Below, in pieces: positions 16,903-25,551 of a DNA stretch of 40,312 nt. Within the stretch, counting starts at the first letter, position 1. Each line of letters begins with the position of its first letter. The translations under genes and the position numbers were made by a program. The notes below the pieces were generated by a model. That model had not been told where the DNA came from. It searched no databases and saw only the letters and a program-made list of their open reading frames with translations. Source of the DNA: an uncultured Mailhella sp. (GTDB taxonomy: Bacteria > Desulfobacterota > Desulfovibrionia > Desulfovibrionales > Desulfovibrionaceae); the NCBI RefSeq assembly GCF_905187505.1, contig NZ_CAJJIC010000008.1:1-40312 (forward strand), written 5' to 3'.

Positions 16903-17742
16903 ATGGTCATCGACGTAAGACTCCGCCCCCCGTTCAAGAGCTTCAAGCAGCAGTACTCTCCGGCCGCCAACAAGGCCTTCAGCGCCAAATTCGGCCTGAC
17001 TTCTCCTGAATCCGTCCAGCAGATTTCCGAAGAGCTCATGCTCAAGGAAATGGACGAAGCCGGCATCACCTACGCGCTCGCCACAGGCCGCAACGGCCAC
17101 TTCCGCTACAACGTTTCCAACGACGACGTCGTGGAAATGACGGAGCATTTCGGCGGCCGCATCATGGGCGCCGCCGGTCTGGACTGCTCCAACGTTCCCT
17201 CGGCCATGGCCGACATTGAAAAACACGTCATCAACGGTCCGCTCAAGGCCGTTTCCATGGAACCCGGAGCCTGCGCCGTTCCTCTGTATGCCAACGATCG
17301 CCGTCTCTACCCCATCTATGAAATGTGCCAGGCCCACAAGATTCCCGTCATTCTCATGCTCGGCGGCCGCGCCGGCCCCGACGTGTCCTACAGCAATCCC
17401 GAAATCATCAGCCGCATCGCCGCCGACTTCCCCAACGGCAGATTCATGGTGTCCCACGGCGGCTGGCCCTGGGTGCAGGCCGTCATCGGCGCCTGCTTCT
17501 GGCAGGAAAACATCTGGCTGTGCCCCGACATGTATCTCATGAACAACTCCGGAGCGCAGGACTACATCGCCGCCGCCAACACCTGGCTGCAGGACCGCTT
17601 CCTGTTCGGTTCCGCCTACCCTCTCATGCCCATCGTCGAAAGCCTCGCCATCTTCAAGACCCTCTTCAAGGAAGAAGTGCTTCCCAAGCTGCTTTACAAG
17701 AACGCCGCAGAACTGTTCAACATCCAGCTTCCTCAGGAGTAA
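16903..17742 (+). CDS. Amidohydrolase-fold protein lacking the usual metal ligands, copy 1
   Basis: The 279-residue product has the size and strand pattern of amidohydrolase family 2 (PF04909: ACMSD-like decarboxylases, pyrone-dicarboxylate and muconolactone hydrolases). It opens with MVIDVRLRPP, where family enzymes have DxHxH, so Arg6 and Arg8 replace both first metal-binding His. The strand that should end in HTG reads VILMLGG. The next His is kept (VSHGGW, H185). The final Asp of the usual GSDYP motif is Ala (FGSAYP, A238). The protein therefore probably binds no metal in the standard way. It lies between the transporter permease and binding-protein genes, which points to a role on the imported compound. 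Its function is unknown. Confidence 0.85.
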   Translation: MVIDVRLRPPFKSFKQQYSPAANKAFSAKFGLTSPESVQQISEELMLKEMDEAGITYALATGRNGHFRYNVSNDDVVEMTEHFGGRIMGAAGLDCSNVPSAMADIEKHVINGPLKAVSMEPGACAVPLYANDRRLYPIYEMCQAHKIPVILMLGGRAGPDVSYSNPEIISRIAADFPNGRFMVSHGGWPWVQAVIGACFWQENIWLCPDMYLMNNSGAQDYIAAANTWLQDRFLFGSAYPLMPIVESLAIFKTLFKEEVLPKLLYKNAAELFNIQLPQE

Positions 17743-17745
17743 GCC

Positions 17746-18729
17746 ATGCTGAAAAGGATTCTCGCCCTCACTCTGTGTGCCGCGGCCATCACCGTCGCCC
17801 CCCTTTCCTCTCATGCCGTTGAAAAGAAAAGCGTCGACATTGCCGCCTCAGCTCCCGGCGGAGCCTGGTACGTGGGCCTCGGCGCTTACGCCAAGGTGCT
17901 TTCCGGCATGTATCCCGAATTCGATACCACGCTGTTCACCGGCGGCGGCATCACCAACGTGATGCGTGTCGAACAGGGCAAGAGCCTCATCGGCATTACC
18001 GCCGTCACCTTCATGAAAGCCGCCCATGACGGCGTCGAACCCTTCAGAAAGCCCGTCAACGTCAAGGCTCTGGCCAATCTCGACGACATGACCCGCGTCA
18101 TCTTCGCCGTCCCCACGGACAGCGAAATCAAGACCGTCCGCGACATCGTGGAAAGCAAGAAGCCTCTGCGCGTCTTCCTCGGTTCCAAGGTGGGCGGCAA
18201 CGCGGAAATGTTCGTGCGCTGGACCTTCGCCTGTCTCGGCTACTCCAAGAAGGAGCTGCAGAACCGCGGATTCACGCTCTACGGAGGCACTCCCAACGAA
18301 TGCGCCAGCATGATGCGCGAAGGTCAGCTCGACGTCATGAGCATGACCAACCCCGGCGAGCACTTTGCCATATCCGAGCTCATCAAGGACATGGATCTCC
18401 GATTCATTCCCTTTGACGACAAACTGCTGTCGGACCTCAAGGACAAGTACGCCATGACTCCCGGCATCCTTCCCTCCACCATGTATAAGCCCATGGTGAA
18501 GGAAGACGTGCCCATCATCACCGCTCCCAGCGGTCTGGTCATCAATGCGGACGTGTCCGACGAGGACGCCTACAAAATGGCCAAGGCTCTGGTGGAAGGC
18601 CGCAAGGACATAGCCCTCGCCTTCCCCGCCTGGGACACCATCACCCCCGAACGCGTCTGCAAGGATCTGCCCATTGAAATCCATCCCGGCGCGGCCAGGT
18701 ACTATCGTGAAATAGGCTGCATGCAGTAG
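17746..18729 (+). CDS. TAXI-family TRAP transporter solute-binding protein
   Basis: The 327-residue product begins with a signal peptide (residues 1 to about 24, ending SSHA). It then shows the TAXI pattern: VDIAASAPGGAWYVGLGAYA at the ligand-binding strand, TGGGITNVMRVEQGKSLIGI, RVFLGSKVGGNAEMF and a C-terminal MAKALVEGRKDIA helix. It should capture a small organic acid in the periplasm and deliver it to the fused permease encoded at 14913. It starts 3 bases after the first amidohydrolase-fold gene, so translation of the two is probably coupled. The ligand cannot be deduced from sequence. Confidence 0.92.
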   Translation: MLKRILALTLCAAAITVAPLSSHAVEKKSVDIAASAPGGAWYVGLGAYAKVLSGMYPEFDTTLFTGGGITNVMRVEQGKSLIGITAVTFMKAAHDGVEPFRKPVNVKALANLDDMTRVIFAVPTDSEIKTVRDIVESKKPLRVFLGSKVGGNAEMFVRWTFACLGYSKKELQNRGFTLYGGTPNECASMMREGQLDVMSMTNPGEHFAISELIKDMDLRFIPFDDKLLSDLKDKYAMTPGILPSTMYKPMVKEDVPIITAPSGLVINADVSDEDAYKMAKALVEGRKDIALAFPAWDTITPERVCKDLPIEIHPGAARYYREIGCMQ

Positions 18730-18740
18730 CCGTTCCTTCC

Positions 18741-18774
18741 GGGGATGTTCCCGCCGGAAGACGGGAACATCCCC
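18741..18774 (+). other. Long perfect 3' hairpin after the binding-protein gene
   Basis: GGGGATGTTCCCG (18741-18753) pairs perfectly with CGGGAACATCCCC (18762-18774) around an 8-base loop, with no T-run after it. In this position, right behind a binding-protein gene and inside an operon, such a stem usually protects the upstream mRNA and raises binding-protein yield relative to its neighbours. Confidence 0.65.
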
Positions 18775-18841
18775 TCCCCGAGCCCGATCTTCCTGCGGCC
18801 CCCCTTCCCCATCCAACTATTTCCCTACAGGAGTTTTTCTC

Positions 18842-19660
18842 ATGGCCATCATCGACTGCCGCTTCCGTCCTCTGACGCCTGAATTTGAATGCTACATCAA
18901 TCCCGAACCCGCGAACTTCTGGGTCACCCAGACCCGCCCGCTCAAGCCCGAGCCTCTTGACGTCACCATGAAATATTTCAAGAAGATGGGCATCACCGGC
19001 GCAGTGTGCTCGGGTCGCGACATGCGTTCCACGGGCGGAGCCTACATTCCCAACCAGTACATCGCCGATCTCGTGGCCAAGTATCCCGTGTTCATCGGCG
19101 TCGCCGGCGCCGATCCGCTCAACGAACACGTCAAGGACGACATCGAACACGCAGTCAAGGATCTCGGCCTCAAGGGTGTTTCCGTTGACCCCTTCGCCCT
19201 GAAGACCACCGCCGACGACAAACGCTTCTATCCCATCTACGAAAAGTGCGCCGAACTCGGCGTGCCCGTCATCATCACCATAGGACCTCTGCCCATCCGC
19301 TGCGGCTCCTATATGGAATGGGGCAGCCCGCTCCCCGTGGACCACATCTGCGCGGATCTCCCCAACCTCAAGGTGCTGCTCTCCCACGCCGGCTTCCCCT
19401 ACACTCAGGAACTCATCGCCATCGTCTGGCGTCATGAAAACCTGTATTTTGAAAGCTCCATCTACCGTCATCTTCCCGGCGCCGACCTGCTCGTCAAGGC
19501 CGCCAACACCTGCATCGGCGACAAGATGTGCTACGCCTCGGCCTATCCCTACGCCGACTACACGCAGGCTCTGCCCAAGTTCCTGGCTCAGGGCTACGAC
19601 CCCATGGTGCTCCCCAAGATCCTGCACGAGAACGCAGAACGCCTGTTCGGTCTGAACTAG
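18842..19660 (+). CDS. Amidohydrolase-fold protein lacking the usual metal ligands, copy 2
   Basis: The 272-residue product is a diverged paralogue of the gene at 16903. It opens with MAIIDCRFRPL, so Arg7 and Arg9 stand where DxHxH enzymes have His. The HTG strand reads VIITIGP. The later His is retained (LLSHAGF, H182). The GSDYP motif has become ASAYPY, with Ala234 in place of the metal-binding Asp. Two independently diverged copies sharing the same substitutions argue that the change is functional rather than decay. GGAG precedes the start. A strong terminator follows, closing this transcript. Confidence 0.85.
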   Translation: MAIIDCRFRPLTPEFECYINPEPANFWVTQTRPLKPEPLDVTMKYFKKMGITGAVCSGRDMRSTGGAYIPNQYIADLVAKYPVFIGVAGADPLNEHVKDDIEHAVKDLGLKGVSVDPFALKTTADDKRFYPIYEKCAELGVPVIITIGPLPIRCGSYMEWGSPLPVDHICADLPNLKVLLSHAGFPYTQELIAIVWRHENLYFESSIYRHLPGADLLVKAANTCIGDKMCYASAYPYADYTQALPKFLAQGYDPMVLPKILHENAERLFGLN

Positions 19661-19671
19661 GCTCTCTTCTG

Positions 19672-19704
19672 AAACACGCCGGGCGAAAAGCCCGGCGTGT
19701 TTTC
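19672..19704 (+). terminator. Rho-independent terminator after the second amidohydrolase-fold gene
   Basis: AAACACGCCGGGC (19672-19684) pairs perfectly over 13 bases with GCCCGGCGTGTTT (19690-19702) around a GAAAA loop, ending in TTTT. It separates the sigma-54 operon from the gene at 19870. Confidence 0.9.
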
Positions 19705-19869
19705 TCCACCAGCCTTCCCCGGACTGCGGGAGCCGGAACGCCACAACGCCCCGCCGTCCTTCCCAAGGAAAAGCATTCTCCCACCAGACGCCGTTTCTTC
19801 AAATTCCGCCGTGTCTCCCGCGCCGGAGCCGTCTCCCTGTCCAAAGAAAAACTCCATAAGGATTTTCCC

Positions 19870-21801
19870 ATGAAATGCCTTGAACCCGCGACGCTCGGCC
19901 GCATCGAACTGCGCAACCGTCTTATCTATCCCCCCATGGTCACCGGCTTCGCCTCCGAGGACGGATTCGTCACCGACAGACTCATCGCCTACGCCGCGGA
20001 ACGGGCCAGAGGAGGCGTGGGCCTCTACACTCTTGAGGCCACCTGCGTCGACCCGCAGGGCCTGGGCTTCGCCCACGGCATCCGCATAGACGACGACAAC
20101 AGGATTCCCGGCCTTGCCCGGCTGACCAAAGCCGTCCACGACATGGGCGGAAAAATTTCCGTGCAGCTGCATCATGCCGGTCGCGAGACCTCCCGCGCCA
20201 TCACCGGACAGATCATCGTCGCGCCTTCCGACTGCCCGGTCTCCTACTCGGACGAACCTGTGCACGTTCTGGACAAGGAAGAAATCCGGACCATCATCCG
20301 GCGCTTTGCCGATGCCGCCCGCCGGGCGAAGGCCGCCGGATTCGACGCCGTGGAAATACACGGCGCGCACGGCTATCTTCTTTCCCAGTTTCTGTCCCCC
20401 TATACCAACAGGCGAACCGACGAATACGGCGGCTCTCTGGAAAACAGAACCAGATTCTGCCGCGAGATCATCCGCGCCGTGCGCGAGGCGACGGGAGACG
20501 ACTTTACCGTCACTCTGCGACTTTCCGTGGAAGAAAGCCATCCCGGAGGACTTTCCCTGCAGGACGGCGCGGCCGCGGCCGCCATCTTTTCCAAATGCGG
20601 CATCGACGCCATCCATATCGTGTCCGGCAACTATGCCACGCCCAACACGGTGATTCCGCCCGCCACGGAAGGCCGCATCATCAACCTCGCCCGAGCCGTC
20701 GCCGTGCGGCAGGCCGTGGGACCGGATTTTCCGCTCATTCTCGCAGGCCGCATCAAGACGGTGTTTCAGGCCGAAGACATCATTCAGAACGGCATAGCCG
20801 ACTTCGTGGCCATGGGGCGCGCCCTCATTGCCGACCCTGAACTCCCCTCGCTGTGCGCCGCCGGAAAATTCAATGCCGTGCGCCCCTGCCTCGGCTGCAA
20901 CGACGGCTGCGCCCTGCGCACCGGGCAGGGACTGGACACGCTGTGCGCCATCAACCCCTTCATGGGGCATGAAAAGGAATGCTCGCCGTCGGAAAAATCC
21001 GCCCGTCCCGGCACTGTGCTCGTGATCGGCGGCGGTCCCGCCGGCATGGAGGCGGCATGGTACGCGGCCAGACGGGGACACCGCGTCACGCTCTGTGAAA
21101 AGAGTGACCGTCTCGGAGGACAGTTCTTCCTCGCCTCCCTGCCGCCCCTGAAAACCGACATAGCCATCTACCTCTTCCACATGGAACGCAGACTGAAGGA
21201 TGCCGACGTGGACATCCGGCTGAACTGTCCCGTGGACGCCGACTTCATCAGATCTTTCGGCGCGGATCACGTGATCGTGGCCACGGGCAGCCTCCCGCTT
21301 TCCCTTCCCTTCCCCGGTCTGGAGGACACGCCGCACTTCTTTGCCCACGACGTTCTGCGCGACAGCCTTGAAAAGCTCGGCAGGCGCGTGGTCGTCATAG
21401 GCGGCGGCCTCGTGGGGGCGGAAACGGCCGAGGAAATCGCCCGCACAGGCCGTCACGTGGAAATCGTGGAAATGACGAACGACATCGCAAGAGACATGTA
21501 CGCCCCCATGCGCGAATCGCTCAAAGGACGCCTTGCCGCCCTCGGCGTAACGATACGCACGGACTGCAAGGTTCGGTCCCTGAACAGGGGACGCGTGACC
21601 GTGCTTGACGGACAGGGGAATGCCACCGAGACGGAACCTTTCGATTCCGTGGTGCTCGCCTTAGGCTCACGCGCCGACCAGACGCTCAAAAAGGAACTGG
21701 ACGAGGCAGGCATACGCTGCACGGCCATAGGCGACTGCGTGCACGCCGGAAAGATTCTTCAGGCCACGAGCGACGCCATGAACGCCGTCCGGGCCATCTG
21801 A
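19870..21801 (+). CDS. FMN/FeS/FAD enoate-reductase-like oxidoreductase, copy 2
   Basis: The 643-residue product is a paralogue of the enzyme at 12970 with the same order of domains. The OYE barrel has YAAERARGGVGLYTLEA, QLHHAGRE and HGAHGYLLSQFLSPYTNRR. The FeS motif is at C340, C343, C347 and C359 (x2, x3, x11). A GGGPAG dinucleotide fold begins near 387, and a second fold has VVIGGGLVGAETAEE. It should reduce a C=C bond at the expense of NAD(P)H. The start at 19870 follows an AAGG site; an in-frame extension upstream would cross the terminator at 19672. It therefore either depends on read-through or has its own promoter in 19705-19869, where I could not identify one. Confidence 0.88.
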   Translation: MKCLEPATLGRIELRNRLIYPPMVTGFASEDGFVTDRLIAYAAERARGGVGLYTLEATCVDPQGLGFAHGIRIDDDNRIPGLARLTKAVHDMGGKISVQLHHAGRETSRAITGQIIVAPSDCPVSYSDEPVHVLDKEEIRTIIRRFADAARRAKAAGFDAVEIHGAHGYLLSQFLSPYTNRRTDEYGGSLENRTRFCREIIRAVREATGDDFTVTLRLSVEESHPGGLSLQDGAAAAAIFSKCGIDAIHIVSGNYATPNTVIPPATEGRIINLARAVAVRQAVGPDFPLILAGRIKTVFQAEDIIQNGIADFVAMGRALIADPELPSLCAAGKFNAVRPCLGCNDGCALRTGQGLDTLCAINPFMGHEKECSPSEKSARPGTVLVIGGGPAGMEAAWYAARRGHRVTLCEKSDRLGGQFFLASLPPLKTDIAIYLFHMERRLKDADVDIRLNCPVDADFIRSFGADHVIVATGSLPLSLPFPGLEDTPHFFAHDVLRDSLEKLGRRVVVIGGGLVGAETAEEIARTGRHVEIVEMTNDIARDMYAPMRESLKGRLAALGVTIRTDCKVRSLNRGRVTVLDGQGNATETEPFDSVVLALGSRADQTLKKELDEAGIRCTAIGDCVHAGKILQATSDAMNAVRAI

Positions 21802-21875
21802 TCGCGCGCCGTCCTCCGCAGTCCTCGGGAACCTGGTTCTTCTCATGCCGGATCGTTCCCGTCGCACTGTACGGC

Positions 21876-21912
21876 AACGCGCCGTCCCGCGTTTTGCAGG
21901 GCGGCGCGTTTT
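21876..21912 (+). terminator. Probable terminator of the copy-2 oxidoreductase gene
   Basis: AACGCGCCG (21876-21884) pairs with CGGCGCGTT (21902-21910), and a TTTT run overlaps the end. The loop is long (17 bases), so strength is uncertain. Confidence 0.7.
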
Positions 21913-22038
21913 CATGTCGTGCAGCATACACGCCGCCTTTACCGGTGCTTTTCCTTCCGCGAAGGGCCACGGAAGGCCCGCCAGAAAGGATTTTCCTCAT
22001 GGCCGCAGACGGCAAGGCATTCCGACCGGTTAAAGCAT

Positions 22039-22074
22039 CAGTGCCGGAAGAACGGATCCGTTCTTCCGGCACTG
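22039..22074. other. Perfect 36-base palindrome between convergent transcripts
   Basis: Positions 22039-22056 are the exact reverse complement of 22057-22074, centred on GGATCC. There is no T-run on either side. It lies between the terminators of the oxidoreductase gene (plus) and infB (minus), in a 371-base gap (21802-22172) that otherwise holds only those terminators. It may be a back-up bidirectional transcript end. Confidence 0.75.
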
Positions 22075-22119
22075 TCGCATGCATTGTTCTTCCCGCTCCG
22101 TTCTTTCAAAAAGCGCCTG

Positions 22120-22166
22120 AAAAAAACGAGCGGAAATCCGTCCCGGAAACGCGATGCCCCGGGACG
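22120..22166 (-). terminator. Rho-independent terminator of the rimP-nusA-ylxR-infB operon
   Basis: On the minus strand CGTCCCGG pairs with CCGGGACG (22139-22166), followed after 12 bases by a run of seven T (22120-22126). An alternative fold with an outer GAGCG/CGCTC stem brings the helix next to the T-run. Confidence 0.75.
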
Positions 22167-22172
22167 CTCGGG

Positions 22173-25100
22173 CTAGTCGAGAGAGGCCGCCTCTTCCACC
22201 ACCTCGAAGGCTTCGATGATGTCGCCGATCTTGATGTCGTGGAAGTTTTCGAGCCCCACGCCGCATTCAAGGTTGCGCACCACCTCACGGGCGTCGTCCT
22301 TGAGGCGCTTGAGGGACGCCACCTTGCCGGTGTAGACCACCACGCCGTCACGAAGCAGACGCACGTTGGCCGTGCGGGTGATCTTGCCGTCGGTGACCAT
22401 GCAGCCGGCGATGAGACCGATCTTGGGCACGGAGAAGGTCTGGCGAACTTCCGCCTGTCCGAGGTAGACTTCCTTGGAAACGGGAGCCAGCAGACCGGCC
22501 ATGGCGCTCTTGATCTCATCCACCAGCTTGTAGATGATGTCATAGAAGCGGATGTCCACCTGCTCCTGCTCGGCCACTTCCTTGACTTTTGCCGTAGGAC
22601 GCACGTTGAAGCCGATGATGATGGCGTTGGAAGCCGCGGCCAGCATGACGTCGGATTCCGAAATGGCGCCGGCACCGCCATGGATGATGTCGATGCGGAC
22701 CTTGTCGGTGCTGAGCTTGCGCAGAGATTCGGTAATGGCTTCCAAAGAGCCCTGCACGTCGGCCTTGAGCACCACGTTGAGCACCTGCGCTTCCTGCGTG
22801 TCGGCGCTCTGCTTGAGGAAGTTCTCAAGGGTCACGCGGGACACCTTGGCAAGCTCCTTCTCGCGCAGCTTGGTTGCGCGGGATTCGGCGATGCGACGGG
22901 CCAGCTTTTCGTCATCGAGACACACGAACTCGTCACCGGCTTCCGGCACGCCTTCAAAGCCCTGGATTTCCACGGGCATGGAGGGACCGGCTTCCTTGAT
23001 CTTGCGGCCCTGATCGTTGAACAGCGCACGCACGCGACCGGCAAACACGCCGCACACGAAGACGTCGCCCTGATGGAGCGTGCCTTCCTGCACCAGCACG
23101 GTGGCCACGGGACCGCGGCCCTTGTCGAGCTTGGCTTCCACCACGTGACCGCGGGCGGGCTTGTTGGGGTTGGCCTTGAGTTCCAGAATTTCAGCCTGGA
23201 GGGCAATGAGCTCCAGAAGCTCGTCGAGGCCCTTGCCGGTTTTGGCGGAAACCATGCCCACCACGGTATCGCCGCCCCAGGCTTCGGGCTGAAGACCGAG
23301 CTCGGAAAGCTCGCGAAGCACGCGGTCGGGATTGGCGGTTTCCTTGTCTATCTTGTTCACGGCCACCAGAATGGGCACGCCGGCGGCGCGGGAATGGTTG
23401 ATGGCTTCACGGGTCTGCTCCATGACGCCGTCATCGGCGGCCACCACGAGCACCACGAGGTCGGTCACCTGTGCGCCGCGGGCACGCATGGCGGTGAATG
23501 CCGCGTGACCGGGAGTATCGAGGAACACGATGTCGCCGCGCTTGGTCTTGACGTGATAGGCGCCGATGTGCTGCGTGATGCCGCCCGCTTCGCCGCTGGT
23601 CACGCTGGTCTTGCGGATGGCGTCAAGAAGCGAGGTCTTGCCGTGGTCGACGTGACCCATGATGGTCACGACCGGGGGACGGGGCTTGAGCATTTCGGGC
23701 GTATCCACCACGGTGGGCACCAGGTAGTCTTCTTCGGAGAAGCCCACCTTTTCCACCTCATAGCCGAATTCCGAGGCCACCAGCGTGGCCGTGTCGATGT
23801 CGAGGGCGTTGTTGATGGTGGCCATCACGCCGAGACCGAACAGAATCTTGATGATCTCGCTGGACTTCACGCCCATCTGATGGGCCAGATCCGCCACGCG
23901 GATGGACTCCTCGATGCGTATCTTGCGCTTTGCGGCCTTCATGGGCTGCGTGGACTGGTTCTGCGCCTGATGCTGCTGCTTCTTGGGCTTGTGCGAGCGG
24001 CGGGTGCGGACCATGCCCTCATCGTCATCCATGTCGGGGGCACCGTGACGACGGCTGAAATCGTCGGAATCCTGAGGGAAGTCGGGAGTGCGGCGGGTCT
24101 TGTTGTTGCGCTTCTTGCGGCTCTGCTCATTGTCCATGGGAGGCTGCTGGCCGAAGGGAGGCGTGAAGGAAGCACCGCCGGAAGAACGGCCCGCCGGACG
24201 ATTGCCGGAAGGACGGTTGCCGCCGGAACGACGATTGTCGCGATTGTCGCGGCTGTCGTTCTCGCGGCCGTCACGGGAGTCGGGACGGGCGTTGCGGTTG
24301 TCGCGGCGACCACCGTCGCGACGGGAGTCGCCGTCGCGGGAGGGACGGCTCTCGGAAGACGACGCGGGACGGATGATGCGGGCCTGCGTGGGGTCGGGAC
24401 GGGAAATCACGCGCACGCGGGGAGCGCTGTCGGCGGCGGGCTGCGCCTTTCTGCGGGCATCCTCGCCTTCATTCTCCTCGGAGACATGACGGCGTTCCTG
24501 CACGGGAGGCAGCAGACTCGGCTGCGAAGAGCCTTCGGGCTCGGCGGAGGCGGCAGGAGCCCTGCGGGCGCGCTCGGGCTTCGGCGCTTCGGTCACCACG
24601 GCGGCCTTCGCTTCGGGCTTCGTTTCCTGTGCGGCAGGCGTCACCACCGTGGCGGGACGGGGCGAAACGATGCGCGCCGCAGGAGTCTCCACCTTGCGGG
24701 CACGGGGAGCCTTGTCGGCTTCCTTTTCCGCAGCGGGCTTCTCGGCGGCGGGCTTTTCCACCGCGCGGGCTTCGGCAGCGGGCTTCGCTTCGACATTTCT
24801 GGCCGCGACGGACTTTTCAGCCGCAGGCTTTTCGGCGACGGCCGTCTTCTCCGACGCCCCGGCGGCGGACTCAGGCGCCGCGGGTGCGGGCTCCGGCGTC
24901 ACCACGCGCGCAGGACGCACGATGCGCGCCACGGGAGCGGCCTCGCGGGGAGCTCTGGCCTTTCTGGGGGCCTTTTCCGCGGCGGGTGCGCTCTTCGCCT
25001 CCGCGGCTCCGGTTTCGGGAGCGGCAGAAGCGGCGGTTTCCACCGCGGCGGCAGGAGCCGCGGCCTTCTCTTCGACTACGGGAGCGGCAGGAGCTTCCGC

Positions 25101-25313
25101 CGCTGCCGGCTTGGAACGACGACGTATAATAACGTCTTTGCGGACAACTTCCACAGAGGCCTCCGACTTTTTAACCTTGACTTTTTCGTATTCTTCCGGG
25201 GAGATGGAACCTTTGACCGTCTTTTCTATCCCGGCCTCGCGCAGGCGGGCCACCAGCTCCTCGGGCTTCATGCCCTGTTCGAGCGCGGCATCCTTTATCT
25301 TTATCTTATCCAT
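22173..25313 (-). CDS. infB: Translation initiation factor IF-2
   Basis: IF-2 is the GTPase that places fMet-tRNA on the 30S ribosomal subunit. The 1046-residue product starts with the IF2_N fold (MDKIKIKDAALEQGMKPEELVARL). A very long disordered region follows (about residues 70-420), first rich in Ala/Glu/Lys/Pro, then in Arg/Asp/Gly/Asn. The second IF2_N repeat lies near IRVADLAHQMGVKSSEIIK. The G domain has GHVDHGKT, DTPGHAAF and NKID. Domains II to IV complete the protein. Its start overlaps the end of ylxR by 8 bases. It is the last gene of its operon: rbfA and truB, often next in line, are absent here. Confidence 0.97.
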   Translation of the reverse strand: MDKIKIKDAALEQGMKPEELVARLREAGIEKTVKGSISPEEYEKVKVKKSEASVEVVRKDVIIRRRSKPAAAEAPAAPVVEEKAAAPAAAVETAASAAPETGAAEAKSAPAAEKAPRKARAPREAAPVARIVRPARVVTPEPAPAAPESAAGASEKTAVAEKPAAEKSVAARNVEAKPAAEARAVEKPAAEKPAAEKEADKAPRARKVETPAARIVSPRPATVVTPAAQETKPEAKAAVVTEAPKPERARRAPAASAEPEGSSQPSLLPPVQERRHVSEENEGEDARRKAQPAADSAPRVRVISRPDPTQARIIRPASSSESRPSRDGDSRRDGGRRDNRNARPDSRDGRENDSRDNRDNRRSGGNRPSGNRPAGRSSGGASFTPPFGQQPPMDNEQSRKKRNNKTRRTPDFPQDSDDFSRRHGAPDMDDDEGMVRTRRSHKPKKQQHQAQNQSTQPMKAAKRKIRIEESIRVADLAHQMGVKSSEIIKILFGLGVMATINNALDIDTATLVASEFGYEVEKVGFSEEDYLVPTVVDTPEMLKPRPPVVTIMGHVDHGKTSLLDAIRKTSVTSGEAGGITQHIGAYHVKTKRGDIVFLDTPGHAAFTAMRARGAQVTDLVVLVVAADDGVMEQTREAINHSRAAGVPILVAVNKIDKETANPDRVLRELSELGLQPEAWGGDTVVGMVSAKTGKGLDELLELIALQAEILELKANPNKPARGHVVEAKLDKGRGPVATVLVQEGTLHQGDVFVCGVFAGRVRALFNDQGRKIKEAGPSMPVEIQGFEGVPEAGDEFVCLDDEKLARRIAESRATKLREKELAKVSRVTLENFLKQSADTQEAQVLNVVLKADVQGSLEAITESLRKLSTDKVRIDIIHGGAGAISESDVMLAAASNAIIIGFNVRPTAKVKEVAEQEQVDIRFYDIIYKLVDEIKSAMAGLLAPVSKEVYLGQAEVRQTFSVPKIGLIAGCMVTDGKITRTANVRLLRDGVVVYTGKVASLKRLKDDAREVVRNLECGVGLENFHDIKIGDIIEAFEVVEEAASLD

Positions 25314-25548
25314 TCTTTCTCCCCTTGTGAGATTTGCGCCTGAATTTCATGCCCGCAAAACGCGCCCGGCAAGCCGGGTCGTCGCATACATACCAGCCTC
25401 TTCCCGGCCTTGTCTGAGCTTCATCTGCTTCAAGCCCGTTCCCGGCGGCGGCGCCTTCTGGGGCAGACACATGACGCAGGAGCTGCGACTTGGCAAAGCG
25501 CCGTCTGCATACGACACACATGCGTACGGGTCCCTGCCAATCCTCCAT
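25306..25548 (-). CDS. ylxR: YlxR (DUF448) family RNA-binding protein
   Basis: The 80-residue product carries the family pattern RMCVVCRRRFAKSQLLRHV near the N-terminus, then GRGWYVCDDPACRARF and a basic tail (KFRRKSHKGRKNG). Proteins of this family sit between nusA and infB in a great many bacteria, as here. They bind RNA; the Bacillus member has been linked to RNase P. It starts 3 bases after nusA ends and overlaps infB by 8 bases, so translation is coupled through the operon. Confidence 0.9.
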   Translation of the reverse strand: MEDWQGPVRMCVVCRRRFAKSQLLRHVSAPEGAAAGNGLEADEAQTRPGRGWYVCDDPACRARFAGMKFRRKSHKGRKNG

Positions 25549-25551
25549 GCT

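Noticed and set aside
24240..24370. Direct-repeat-like codons in the infB N-terminal region, resembling a tandem repeat array.
   Set aside because: They encode the Arg/Asp/Asn-rich disordered linker that is common in IF-2 of this type; no uniform spacers are present, so it is not a CRISPR or minisatellite.
21894..25343. A 1149-residue open frame on the plus strand opposite infB, rich in His, Gly and Asp.
   Set aside because: It is the mirror of infB codon bias in a GC-rich genome; it has no family resemblance and infB is unmistakable on the other strand.
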